Positions 11,296 to 22,800 of a DNA stretch of 64,000 nucleotides are shown here, in pieces. Under the pieces are notes generated by a model. It was not told where the DNA came from and made no database searches. It saw only the letters and a list, made by a program, of their open reading frames with translations. The translations under genes and the position numbers were made by a program. The number at the start of each line of letters is the position of its first letter. The first letter of the stretch is position 1. Origin of the DNA: Tremella fuciformis. Lineage: Eukaryota; Basidiomycota; Tremellomycetes; Tremellales; Tremellaceae. The stretch covers positions 744,001-808,000 of the forward strand of contig CP136498.1 in the NCBI GenBank assembly GCA_032768795.1. Reading direction: 5' to 3'.

Positions 11296-13045
11296 ATGCC
11301 TCTCAAGTCCCAGAGGACCCCTGGGTCAAGCTTAATACGTCCCGGATCATCGCATGGTGAGTTGTCGCTGTCGTCACTTTGGTCTTTGTTGATATCAGAG
11401 GAACATTCCTTGTCGATTTCGATCACCCCTGCCTATCAGCTCCCCCCACCTTTGCCACCATTGAGCACCGGTCCGTTTCCGTTAACCTCTCGCTCTTCAA
11501 GACCGCCTCCTGACAGCAACTCAGACGCTCCATCCCTCTCATCGTTATCAGACGATCTTGACAACGTTTTTGAATCCAATACCCAGACCTATGAAGATGC
11601 CCCTTACACCTCTGAAAGCGTTTTCAACGACAGAGACAACATGTCTGTCCTCACCTACTGTCCCTATTGCCTGCTCGAGGGGATACAATTCCTCTCACGC
11701 TCATCTCTCCTAGCCAACATCCAGTCTTTTGCCAAAGCCCATGGATTTGATATTGCCCGGTTGAGCCACAAGAGGGTTGGCTACCAGTACACGAAGCCCA
11801 AATGTGTACATGGAGGACGGCCTGAGACCCATAGGGAGAACTATTCAAAAAGAGAGGAGGCGGATCATTTGGGCATGGCAAAAGAACTGCCCCTTCCTCA
11901 TCTACGCTTGGAATCATGGCCGTACGGAGATCTTTGGCATGCCTCATGAGGAAAACTGGCGGATTGACATAACCACCCAATGCAACACCCACAACCATCC
12001 TCCCACCAGGCCTATCGACATGCCCATCCACCGGACAGGCCTTGCTTGCCTCTCATGGGCCAAATCGGACTCAGAAATGTACCGCGGTGGACCCATGCCA
12101 ACCTTGTCCGCGAGTTCCCTTCAGTCCTCATTGCCCAACTTGATATCTACCACCCTCGCTTCCAACATCGATGAGCCAAGCGCAATGGTCACACGAGCAC
12201 CGAGGCCACATCAGCAATCTGCAGGGCAATGGAGAGACAGCTAGGGCCTGTGTGGACGACCGCTGCCGCTATGTCGGCTTGCTTTATCCCACTCGGATGC
12301 CCGTGCGCTCCCTCATCGCTTTGTCACTGCCTTGTCCGTCAACACAACTGTCCAGACCACCGCTATGGTAATTCCATATAACATATCGCCGGAACCACTG
12401 GCACGGGCCACACCTACCCCTCTGCTGTTGGCCTCATGCTCATCCAGACCACCAAACGGTATGAGCTGGATATCCAAGCCTATCTCGAATTTGTTCAGGT
12501 ACCAAAAGCCAATGACAAGATTGTCATGTCACCGATGGCAAGACGGCCTTCCACAATCCGCTTGGGGAGATTCTTCGGACGCCTAGCGGCTTCTCTGCCA
12601 CTGGCACCTCGTTGAGGATGTCAAAGGCAACACGGCCAAGTGTTTCAGCAAGCTGGCCAAACGGAAGCCCGACTGCGATCCGAACGAGCCGTCCAAAGCC
12701 CTTTGTTGAGAGTTGGAAGGTCAATATCGTCAAAGCCAAGGCCAAGGCTGCTATTGCTGCGGGCTTGACACCATCAAACCAGCCTTTCCAGAAACCAAGC
12801 TCGAGAAAGCCCACAAGTACCTGAAGGTGGTATAGGGCCATCGCAAGCATTTCATCGTGGCCTATATCGATCGCGATCAACACCTTGGTCAGCAAGCGAC
12901 CTCTCAAATTGAAGGGACTCATAAGCCCTGAAGGATCATATCGACAGCCATAGCGATGATCTCTACAAAGTCGTGCGCATTCTGAGACTGTTGTCCAAGG
13001 ATCAATGGGAAGCTAGGACGCTCAAATTTGGGAAGCACAGGAATT
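11296..13045 (+). pseudogene. decayed Mutator-like (MULE) transposase
   Basis: The order of MULE/FAR1-type blocks can be followed on the plus strand through several frames. First a FAR1-like N-terminal zinc region: SFAKAHGFDIARLSHKR, KCVHGGRPETHRENYSKR, then after a frame change NCPFLIYAWNHGRTEIFG and NTHNHPPTR (11720-12010). Then NLQGNGETARACVDDRCRYV (near 12220), CHWHLVEDVKGNTAKCFSKL (near 12597), and KHFIVAYIDRDQHLGQQATS followed by QIEGTHK (near 12845-12925), the block that carries the third catalytic Glu in MULEs. Internal stops and at least three frame changes show that it is inactive. No TIR or 9-bp target duplication was found. Confidence 0.7.
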
Positions 13046-13388
13046 TCTGACATTGGAGTTTCCAATGTGCTTGCTAATGTAGGCCAGCTCACATACATTA
13101 CATGCGCGTAGGCTGAGCTATAGGTCAAAGGTCGGGTCTCCTGGTCAGCGGTTGACCTCTTCAAGGCACAGCGTCCCATTGCTAGCAAGCTCACTGCCCC
13201 CAAGTCTTGAGGCAATCACATCTCCCCTTGCACCAATCATTTCCGTCGTTCATATGGCGTGCCCTGGCGGAGCCCAGTCCCAGTCTAAGTCCTGCCAGGT
13301 GCTGTTGACTGAGCGGTGTTGAGGATTGAGCGGCGTTGATAGCTTTGATGCGGTGTGTGATGTCCTATATGGCTTCAGGCGCTGGTGT

Positions 13389-13698
13389 TGTCGGGAGTGG
13401 CATTGTTACTGTGCTGAAGGCATAGATGAAAAGACGAGACGTCTGACGATGGCAAGCATAAACCCGCCAGGCATGCATCTCAGCTTTGACGGCCAAGTTG
13501 ATGCCTCTATCTCTCCATGTTTTCCGCTACAAGTAGTCTAGTCTGGTATGAAGTGAATGAGAGACATCTGCTTTGTTCAGAGGGCAGGACAAGCGATGCT
13601 ATGGACATGAGACACAGAGACACAGTCAGGGGAAATGAATGTGGCGATGTGGCAGTTTGGCAGTGTGGCACAGATCAGGATTGCTCACAATTCCGACA
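13389..13698 (-). repeat. candidate 3' LTR of copia remnant H
   Basis: On the minus strand a polypurine stretch (GAGTGGGAG) is followed at 13698 by TGTCGGAATTGTGAGC. The other end, 13389, reads TGTCGGGAG on the plus strand, giving TGTCGG...CCGACA inverted ends and a length of about 310 bp. The outer boundary rests only on these ends; no second copy is present for comparison. Confidence 0.5.
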
Positions 13699-13705
13699 CT
13701 CCCAC

Positions 13706-15900
13706 TCAATCTGATCTTTGCTGAACTCCAAGTAAATCCCTCAGTCCGTTGAATGTCTCTGCTGGGAGCGATTTTGTGAGGAGATCCGCCATGTTCTCAG
13801 CTGATGGGATGTGCAACAGTGACACTGTGTTGTCCTCCACCTTCTTTCTGACAAACTTGTGTCTCATGTCAATGTGTTTGGACTTGTCATGGTTGACTGG
13901 ATTTTTGGACAAGGCAATTGCTCCATTGTTGTTGTTCAGAATCGGTAGAGGCTGGTCCAAACCAAGCTGAAGATCACTGAGAAGCTGCCTGAGCCATATG
14001 GCTTGCCTGGTCGCTTCAGAAGAGGCCATAAGCTCAGCTTCTGTGGTGGAAAGCGCCACTGTGTTTTGCCACCAACTTTTCCAGGCAACCACACCTCCGT
14101 AGACCTTGGAGATGTTGTAGCCTGTGGTCGATCTCCTTGTGTCCAAATCGCCACCCCAGTCTGCATCTGCATAGCTCAGAGCAATTCTGTTGGAGTTTTC
14201 TTTGTTGAAGGTCTGAGAAAGGTCTGTGGTGCCTCTGATGTACCGGAGTAGATGTTTGGCCGCTTTCCAATGCTCTGTGTTGTACTTGCTGATATATCTA
14301 GACAGCAGAGAAGCTGGAAACGCGAGATCCGGTCTTGTAATTGTTGAAGCATATAGAATTGCTCCCACTGCTTGTGCAAATGGGTGATGTTTGGCCGCTT
14401 CAAATTGAAAGTCTGTTGCAGGAATAGGCCGGAATCTGGTTGGCAGAGGAGTTCTGGCTGAATTGCAGTCACTCGTACCAAATCGGCCAAGACTGACTCC
14501 CAGTAATGTTCTTGGGACATGAACAGCTTGTTCTGAGTGCGATCTTGACGTATATTGAATCCCAGGAAATAGGAAACCACTCCAGAGTCCTTGCACTCAA
14601 TTTCCGCATTTAGAGCAAATTTGAAGGCGTCCAAATAGTTTCCGTTGTTGCAGGCAATAAGTGCGTCATCCACATGAACAGGGAGCATGAGGAAATTGCC
14701 ATTTTCGGATTTGTAGTAAAGGCAGGGGTCTGCAGTTATTGGTCTGAGGCCTTGAGACCGCAACCATTTGTCTAGAGCTTTGTTGAAGCATCTAGGAGAC
14801 TGCTTGAGACCATAAAGCGATTTTCTAAGTCGCAAAATTTTGCCTGCAGGAATATTGGAGCCGTCTGGAGGTTCCATATATATTTCCTCCTCTAAATTGC
14901 CATTTAGGAAAGCGGCAATGATATCAACTTCCATGTTGAAATGATTGACCAAGGTCAGAAAGACTCTGATGGTGTCTTTGTGTGCAACAGAAGCCAAGAG
15001 TTCGTTGAAATCATGTCCTTCAATCTGGGAATAGCCCTTGGCAACAAATCTGGCTTTGTAGGTTGAAGGCTGACCGGTTTCACCATCGATTTTCCGAGTG
15101 TAAAGCCATTTGCCTTTGAGGATCCTTTGATTTGTGCCGTGCACAACATCCCAGACACCATATTTGTCCATTTTTGCAAGCTCAAAATCCATGCTGGATT
15201 TCCAAAGCTCCCACTTGCCGGAATTGCGCGCTCGCAAATAGGTTTGAGGGACGTTTGTTGCAAGGAGAGCGCTGCCAATATTTGCAGATTGAATTTCGTT
15301 TTCAATTTCTCCATCATCTCGCAAATTCAGCTCATCAGCGCTTTCTGAGCTTGATTCAGAGTCGGCATTATCGCCATTATTCCCTCCTTGCTGCGGTACA
15401 GCTTGGGCGGATGCGCGGCGTTTTGCAGCAATTTGGCGATAATTTTCTCTTTCAATCAATTTTGCAGCTTGTTTGTTGTTTTGTTGCTCATTTGCCGGAT
15501 TCCGGAAGAACTGTGCAACTTGCGGCATTCTGGGTTTCACAGGTGATAGAGGCATATGTAGACCATCGTCTTGCACAGTGACAGAATTACCGGACTTGAT
15601 TTGAGGCCGTGAAATTTTAATTTCCAATTATCCGGCAATGTAGAGAGTACCGGTCATATTGCAAGGCAATTGGGCGGAATTTCCAAAGCGAACTTGCATT
15701 TTCTGAACCGGTTTCAGATCCGCCAGCAATGCTCCATCATTGCACATGTGGTGAGCTGCCCCAGAATCGATAACAAATTCATTTTGGTCGCAATTTGCAT
15801 GATAGGCAGATGCGATTGCTGTGGCATGGAAAGCGGATGCGGGACCAATGTCTGTATCATTTTCAGCGCTGAGAAATGCGATTTCGGCCTTGTGTGTCAC
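13706..15900 (-). pseudogene. Ty1/copia pol remnant H, integrase deleted
   Basis: Minus strand. 15900-15628 encodes the aspartic protease (EFVIDSGAAHHMC). After one in-frame stop, 15627-14176 goes straight to the linker and reverse transcriptase (YKARFVAKGYSQIEG, KSLYGLKQSPRCF, LPVHVDDALIA). The GAG-pre-integrase and integrase domains, normally about 1.2 kb between protease and RT, are absent. A frame change near 14500 leads to RNase H ([45 protein letters not shown]) ending at 13706. Gag is missing because the LTR of element D lies directly upstream of the protease, at 15895. Confidence 0.88.
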
Positions 15901-16514
15901 GGGCCTGTCCCCACCAGACCTAGACTATACAAATGGAGAAAGGGGCGAATAAGACGGTTTAGCAAAGGGGACTTACCAAAGGAGATAAGTCCTGGGTGTT
16001 GATCAGTTGGACAACAAGTGATAGCTTGGAAGGATCGAGGGCAAGCTATCCAAGATGGATAGGTCTGTGGTGAAGTGACGAGAGCTTGATAGGGTAGGTC
16101 AAGGATAGTGCAAGGAGTATAAAAGATCCCACCAGCTGTAAGCTGTGTGAGAAAAAGGGAGGAGGGAGGGTACGATATCAAGCTATGGATATTTTTGATC
16201 CTTGGGAAGAATCAAACGAACTGCAAGAAGAAGGGGGTTTATATAGACAAAAGGGGTCGTCTGGTATCTGACTATACCATGTCTGTCACCTGTCCAGAAT
16301 CCGTCTAACTCCTAGTAAATCCCTTGTCCTGCATGGCTGGCGGGTGTCATGCGTGATGCTCATCTATGCATCCTGAAGCTAAGCCGGGTGTCTGACGGGG
16401 GATGGTCACTTGTCTGTCATCTCCCTCTGTAGCTAGAGACATGAGGAAGACAGATGCGACAGATAATTAGGACGATAATGCAATCTCAGTGATAGGATTT
16501 GCCAGGTCATGACA
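15895..16514 (-). repeat. 3' LTR of gypsy element D (620 bp)
   Basis: Ends TGTCATGACC (minus strand, at 16514) and GTGACA (at 15895) give TG...CA termini. Directly upstream on the minus strand is a G-rich tract (ATTGGGGGGATAC) fitting a polypurine tract. A TATATAAA box lies at 16238-16245 on the minus strand, with a pyrimidine-rich stretch after it, as in a U3/R promoter. It follows the antisense gene and chromodomain fragment of D in the order found in A-C, and it separates copia H from its gag. Confidence 0.6.
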
Positions 16515-16761
16515 GTATCCCCCCAATAAAGGGTGAGGTCCCTCGAACCTGAGATGGGTCTCGGCCCAGAGTAGGTACTCTTTGTCCTTTGTTCCGCATT
16601 CTGACGATGTCAGATGTTGACAGGTGTCTACGTTTCCGCACTATGTCAACGTCTAAGAGGGACAGAGGTCCACGGGAAGAAGGCTCTGTCTCATGTCGTG
16701 CGGTTTGCGTATATAAAGCAAGTTCTTTGTCGAGGCCGAGAGCTTTCATCCGTTGACTAAC

Positions 16762-17629
16762 ATGGCATCTCCCAGTGGTGACGAGCAAACTTGGGAAGAC
16801 ATCTTCGGTGCTATCACCCAGGCTGGGGGCCTGCAAGCAGTTCTTGGCTTTGTGAGCCGTTTTTACTTTTGTGATTGATGTTGACCACAGGCATTGGAAA
16901 GTCCTTTGGCTGGGGTTAGCCTTGAAGGTGTCGATGCAAGTGATGAGGCTCCCAATGTCCCGCATCCAGTTGCAGGTCACCTTGCATGTCTGCAGGTTGA
17001 CTCTCATGTCTCGGTGAGCCTTTGGGCGTTGTTTTACAGTTGACTGAGAAAAGGAGGCTGCGGCCAATCATGGCACACCTGAGGTGGATGGCCTGCAAGC
17101 AGTGCACGAGATGCTCCTTTCCCAGAGAGTAAGCCTTGGCCTCAAGCGCAAGGCTGATGAAATGCAGCAACGTGACAGACTGCATCAAGCTCGACGTATT
17201 GAGAATGCCCATCATCTCTTAAGACAATCCACCTTGGTGACGAGAGATGTGTGTGCTGTCAAGCAACTGTTCGTCCACGATACCCTTGCGTTCAGCTTGA
17301 ACCGGATCGTCCGTGCTTGAGGTGCATTCGAGGTGGTATGGGCTGCTCCTTCTCGATGGATGCAGCGGCAGAGAGGGCTAGGATTGGTGGGAAACATCGA
17401 CACAACATCCCTTGGGAGCATGGGGGGGGACAAGAGGTGAGTTTTGGGCGGTCTTGTAGAGTCTGTTGATCAGCAGAACATGATTGCCGAAGTCCCTGGC
17501 CTGCGTTTGGCTGTGGGATATGCTCGTCAGCTTGCTGAGGAATGGCAGCATGTTGAGCAAGCCCGGCAACAGAGGATGCTCCGACTGTTCCAAGGTATCG
17601 ATGGTATGTTACGAGGGCAGCAGCTCTGA
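16762..17629 (+). CDS. antisense accessory gene of gypsy D (Cys-rich, Zn-cluster-like)
   Basis: ATG at 16762. Three introns can be placed with good phase: 16852-16890 (GTGAGC...TTGACCACAG), 17014-17056, and 17437-17473 (GTGAGT...GATCAG). Exons read MASPSGDEQTWEDIFG, then ALESPLAGVSLEGVDASDEA, then HGTPEVDGLQAVHEMLLSQR with a charged helix (KRKADEMQQRDRLHQARRIE). A Cys segment follows, RPCLRCIRGGMGCSFSMD (C-x2-C-x6-C), and finally a helical C-terminus, RLAVGYARQLAEEWQHVEQA. One more intron near 17237-17290 is needed to reach the Cys frame and its ends are unclear, so the full six-Cys motif is not shown here. It lies opposite to and downstream of the chromodomain pol fragment, the place of the related genes in A, B and C. 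Confidence 0.55.
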
Positions 17630-17879
17630 GTGTCCCGTGTTGCGCTGTATGACTTGCTGAGTGCGTGTGGTTGGCAGTAGTTCTGTCAAAATGGTGCAGG
17701 GATGCACCTTGATCTCCGTGTAGGTATGTCATAGCAGAAAGGTCTTCCTATGCATGATTTATGTCGATTCAACAGTGGAGAGGCCATCAAAGGCAAGGCC
17801 AACAAGCCCGCTGGTGGGGCAAAAATTTGCAATTTGGGCAAAACCCCCCCTATTGGCTGGTGCGGAGCGGGTTGCTTAG

Positions 17880-18652
17880 TGTCAGGAAACCGACACGGCA
17901 TCCTGACCACGAGACTACCACGAGGCAGTTTCCGACGGAAACACACAGAGGATCCTACGAACCACGGAACGAGAGCAATGCGGAATCGTTGCTATTAGTT
18001 ACGGATAACTACGACTTGCTCTCGAAGGCGTTGGAACGAACTGGAGGATGATAGAAGAATCCATCTCAGTCTTCCATCGGCCGAGTCAAGATAGGAACGC
18101 ACACAAGGAGAAGAGTCAGGTCCACGATAACGGAGGATAGAGTTATCTCGCAGTCAGGGCCACGGGACGGAGGCCAACGACGATAAGGACGACGACGGGC
18201 ACGCAAGGAGATTAGATGCAAGCCAGCGCGGAGAGAAGACAATAGAAGAGAAGAGAGACGACGAGAGAATACTAGAGAGTATTGGAAACGAGTAGAAACG
18301 ACTAGGAGAACGAAGGAACGATCCACAAAGGACGACGCTAGAAGAATTGGAAAGAGAACGGAAGAGAGCAAATGGATACTTAAGACGGAAGATCGCAGAG
18401 GAAGATCCTCAGCGATCTAGTTAACTAGTCCTCTAGATAGAACGTCTACTTAGAGAATCGACCGTACCAGTGACGAGTGATAGATAAGTGAAGTGAGTTC
18501 TTGATCGCTCCTCACCCAGCTTGGTTCCACTCTACTCTTGTTCGTTACTATCTGTTACAAATAGTCGTTGATAGTTAGCAGCCTGAACCGATAGATTGAT
18601 TTAGGTGAGCTTTAGTTGGATCTAAAACAGGTCACCGGGTACAGGTCTGACA
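17880..18652. repeat. solo LTR (773 bp) with CTTAG target duplication
   Basis: TGTCAGGAAACC...GGTCTGACA, canonical TG...CA ends, flanked by CTTAG at 17875-17879 and 18653-18657. The 5-bp duplication shows that it is a complete LTR left by recombination between two LTRs. It sits inside the 3' region of element D and is therefore younger than D. Its family is not represented elsewhere in the window. Confidence 0.85.
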
Positions 18653-18785
18653 CTTAGCCCTTTTGCCGGTTCCATGATCCTTTCTGTACCTGCCAGCGTG
18701 CCAGCGGCGGTGCATTCTGCCAGGGCTTCTACACAGGTACTTCGGGAATTACACATCCAAGGGCTTCAAGCAAAAAGCTTTGCAT

Positions 18786-18858
18786 CAGCTGGGTTTTGAA
18801 CTCACAATCACCTGTTGGAATCCAAGAGCACTGATGTTACCACTAAGTCAGTAAGCAA
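18786..18858 (-). other. tRNA-like sequence (possible tRNA pseudogene)
   Basis: On the minus strand an A-box-like CTTAGTGGTAACATC is followed about 30 nt later by a B-box-like GAGTTCAAAACCC. The spacing and GTTCAAAACC core resemble a tRNA D-arm and T-arm, but a clean cloverleaf with paired acceptor stem could not be drawn. A similar A-box-like string (CTTAGTGGTTAACATC) occurs near 25755 on the minus strand. It could be a decayed tRNA or tRNA-derived element. Confidence 0.25.
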
Positions 18859-18936
18859 TGTGGATGTCTGGGAGATAAGATTGGGCCAGTATCAGAGTAG
18901 TGAGATCTGCAGATAGTCGAAGACGAGATTCTTGCT

Positions 18937-19521
18937 TTACTGCCCAGGCTGAATGTTGTTCTCCCGGTTGAACCTGTCGAGTAATGATTGGCAATGCTTG
19001 AGGTTTTCAGAGCCTTCCCAGGTTGTCTCATTGTAGCCAAGCCACTTGACCAGGTAACGGCGGGAGTCTGCAAATTGTTTATCAATCCTGCTGTCAAGGA
19101 TGGCTTCCACCTCATATTCGGTTTCACCTTCTATCTGGACTGGCGGAGGTGGTGGTTGCTGACGGTGCGGTATTGTATTGGCAAGGTATGGCTCAAGGAG
19201 GTGGACATGGAACACATCATGTATTCTCATGCCTGGTTTGAGCTTGAGACGGTATGCGTGACTTGAGATCTTCTCGGTGATCTTGAAGGGGCCAATGAAT
19301 CGATGGTCCAGCTTCTTTGATGGACGGTAGGTCTTGATGTATTCTGTTGAAAGCCATACCTTGTCACCAACATTGAAATCTGGTGCTGGCAACCGAGACT
19401 TGTCAAAATGCTTTGCTGCAGAGAGGTTGGCCTTCACCACCTCTGCTCTGAGATACTCATGCAGCTCTGCAAGATCTGCGGCAAAGCTCTGTGCATCAGA
19501 GCTAGTGGTGGGGCTGGACTG
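18937..19521 (-). pseudogene. gypsy D: integrase C-terminus with chromodomain (fragment)
   Basis: Minus-strand frame ending at 18937. It encodes the end of a Ty3/gypsy integrase (VGDKVWLSTEYIKTYRPSKK, HRFIGPFKITEKISSHAYRL) followed by a chromodomain (YEVEAILDSRI...RRYLVKWLGYNETTWEGSEN). It is cut at 19521 by the left LTR of copia E. The rest of pol and gag are not found on the far side of E (after 24498), so sequence was also lost. Confidence 0.85.
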
Positions 19522-19790
19522 CAACGGAAATAGGTGGTACGCTCACATGAGCTTGACTCATCTTCGAGCAACCTCGTTGAGGTTAGATCCTCGACGAGGT
19601 TGTGCCTCGACGAGGTTCACCCTCGACGAGGCAGAGAGGCTGCCACCAACGATAACGCCGCCTATAACGCCGACACCCTCGACGACCTTGTAGAATGCCG
19701 CCGCCTGTTGCCCTTCTCATCACTCATAGCAAGTGCTGAGCGGGCAACAGGTGACCGGAATCCCATTGCCTCAGAGCTAAGATTCCGTCG
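19522..19790 (+). repeat. copia E 5' LTR (269 bp, short subtype)
   Basis: Starts CAACGGAAATAGG and ends GATTCCGTCG. TGGTAACGTC, beginning with the TGG expected at a tRNA primer site, follows directly. It carries three CCTCGACGAGG palindromes plus one degenerate copy (CCTCGTTGAGG) at 19566-19640. It lacks the 46-bp segment found in the 3' LTR. Confidence 0.9.
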
Positions 19791-19800
19791 TGGTAACGTC
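19791..19800 (+). promoter_or_regulatory. copia E primer binding site
   Basis: TGGTAACGTC begins at the base after the LTR. TGG pairs with the CCA end of a tRNA; which tRNA is used cannot be told. It fixes the 3' end of the LTR at 19790. Confidence 0.6.
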
Positions 19801-19887
19801 TCGCTCGACAAGTCGCGGTAGATAGAACACGTCAACAAACTCGTCGACCTTGCCTACGCACCGCCAGCCTCGAAGTGGTCCTCTGTC

Positions 19888-22800
19888 ATGCCATCTGTGC
19901 AGACGGTGAAAGAAGAGCGGAAGCTCAACGGGCGCGACAACTACGCCCAGTGGGTGCGCGAGATTCGAGTCGTCCTCGGATCCGCCGGCCTCGTCCCACA
20001 CATCACCAAAGACGCGTCAGCGGTTCGGGCACTCGTCGAGGCTCGATATCCAGTGTCAAGTCCGGCCACAGCAGCCGAGACATCGAAGAGAGCAGTTGCT
20101 CTATACGAGCATGAGAAGGAGCAGTCCACCGCCCTCTCCACTCTCTACGGCAGTCTGACAGAGACTGTCCAGAATAAGCTTCCCTCGAGCCTGATCGACT
20201 TCGAGAATCCTCAACCGAAGGGGCTTTACGATCACCTGGTCCCCACCTACGGGGCCGACAACGGATCTCGCCTAGCCGAATTATGGTCATCGATATTTGG
20301 CGAGACCATCCCAGAGAATGAGGACCCCGAACCTCATCTCACAGCTATCCGGTCGCAACTGGCCGAAATCACCTCCTCCGCCATCACTTCCAAGCTCACC
20401 CTTGAGCAATTCGCCAACCAGATCGGCGCATACGCCGCCATCCGTCGCCTACCGTCCTCATACGGCCTCCTCGCATCGACCTTCTACTCAGGGACCTCGT
20501 CGAACAAGATCCATCTTGACGAGGTTATCGATAGGGTCGCCGATGAACATCGCAGACATCAACAAAAGGGCGAGAGCGCAAACGAGATGGGGATGCTCAG
20601 CAAATCTCTACCAAAACCGGCAGGCAAGAGATGCATCCACCATCCGGATCAGGGGAGGCACTCCACAGATGAGTGCTGGAAAGTAATTGGAGTGCCAAAG
20701 CACATCCAGGAGCAGAGGTCGGCCAAGGAAGCAGCAAAGGGAAGGAAGCAAGGAGGACAAGCGAAGAAGGCAAGGGAGCAGAGCGAGTCAGGAGATGACT
20801 CATCGAGCGAGAGCAAGAGAGGATTGTCGAGGGAAACAAAGGAGGAGGGGTACTACGCGACAGAGATCGCGCTACACGCCAACGACAATCTTCCATCCAC
20901 CTCCATCATCATCGACAGTGGTGCAACCAGTCCATTCATCAAGGACAAGCACCTTCTCTCACATCTCACCCAACTCGACAAAGCCGTCAAGATCCAAATC
21001 GGAGACGGATCGATTGTCGAGGCTACTCACTCCGGCCGCCTCACCTTCAACAACGTATGGTACAAGAACGCCCTCTACGTTCCATCATTCTCGCACAACC
21101 TCCTCTCAACACAACGCCTTGGTCCATACACTGGGACACACTGGTGTTTCTCGAAAGACTCGGCTACACTGATCGAGAAAGGAAAGGTCATCCTCCGAGG
21201 AAAGAAGCTCGGCAACCTATGGGTTGTAGATGACACACCGGTACGCACCACCTCGCGCATCCACCGAGCACTTCAGGCAAGAGAAAACACTGAAGCCAAA
21301 GACACTCGCCTCCTCACCTGGCACAAACGCCTAGGTCACTCGAACATGAGGAAGGTTTGGGAGCTCGGGAAAGAGGGGAAGCTAGGCGCACAATGGACAG
21401 GGTCATTTCGGAGAGTCGAATGCATGGATTGCCTGAAAGGAAAGGCAACGCGCTCGGCATCTCTACCTAATCCTTGTCGAGCCAGCAAGCCCCTCGTCGA
21501 GGTATCAGTCGATCTATGGGGACCAGCGACAGTCCAGTCGAGAGAAGGCTACCAATACTTCCTCACCTGCTATGACGACCATAGCAAATTCGTGCAGGCC
21601 ATACCACTCAAGAAGAAGTCGGATGCAGCCGAAGCACTTCAAGACTACATCAAGTTGGCAGAGAATCAGCTTGATCAAACAGTCAAGACCATCCGCTCAG
21701 ACCAAGGAGGCGAGTTCACAAGCAAGGAATTCAGCCACTGGTGTAAAAGCAAGGGAATTGAGCACACCCTCACGCCGACCGACGCACACAATCAGAACAG
21801 TCGGGTCGAGCGCGTCCATCTCACCATCCTCAATGACATCCGAACATGTCTTGCGGACTCGAACTTGCCAACTCAGTTCTGGGTAGATGCACTACGATAT
21901 GTAGTCTTCACTCGGAACAGGCTACCAGACTCCAAGGGAAAAGTCCCGATAACACTCTTCCAACCAAACCACGACATCGATCTGCAGTACCAAGGGATGC
22001 AGCCATTCGGCCACCACTGCATCTACCGAGTCGTGAGCCCCGCATCAAAGCTCGACGAGCGAGGGGATTGTGGTCGTCTTTTGGGATACACAGAAGGGAG
22101 CTGGGGCTACAAGATATTGACCCAGAACAACAGGGTCGTGGCAAGTCGGGACGTCACATTCACTACTGGCAAGAAGACAACACCCAGTTCAGACGAACCG
22201 CATCGGATCCAGGAGCTGCCTCAACCAGAACCTCGACAACCATCGACGAGCCTCGACGAGGATGACAATACATCCATCGAGCTGAACGAGATAGTCGAGA
22301 CAGGGGAGGCACCAGAAGAAGAGGAACAAGGGGAAGAGATGGACGATGTACCTCCCCAAGCCGTGCCAAGGCAAGGGAGAGGCTGGGCCAACGAATACAT
22401 CCGAGAAGATGCACCGAGCCCACAACCAAACCCCGACGACGGACCAGAGGAGCCCGATCGTCGACTAAACCAGCCCACAGAGGCTGATGCAGATGAACCA
22501 AGACGGTCGGGGAGACTTGCAGGCCAAGAGCCAAGTCATCACCCTCTGCACGACATCGACATGGACTATAACCGACTAGCCATAGAGCACGCGTTATCAG
22601 CCCAGTCAATCAACAACCCCCAGTCATACACCAAAGCTCGTCAAGCCGCAGACTGGGAGGACTGGAAATCGGCCATGGATGAGGAGATGGCAAAGATGGA
22701 GAAGTACGGAGTGTGGGAAAGAGTTCCCAAGGAGAATCACCGCACTCTTACAGGCAAATGGGTTTTCACCCGCAAGATCGACGGGGACACGGGCAAAGCA

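Noticed and set aside
18786..18858. A functional tRNA gene
   Set aside because: A- and B-box-like strings are present but no paired acceptor stem or clear anticodon arm could be drawn.
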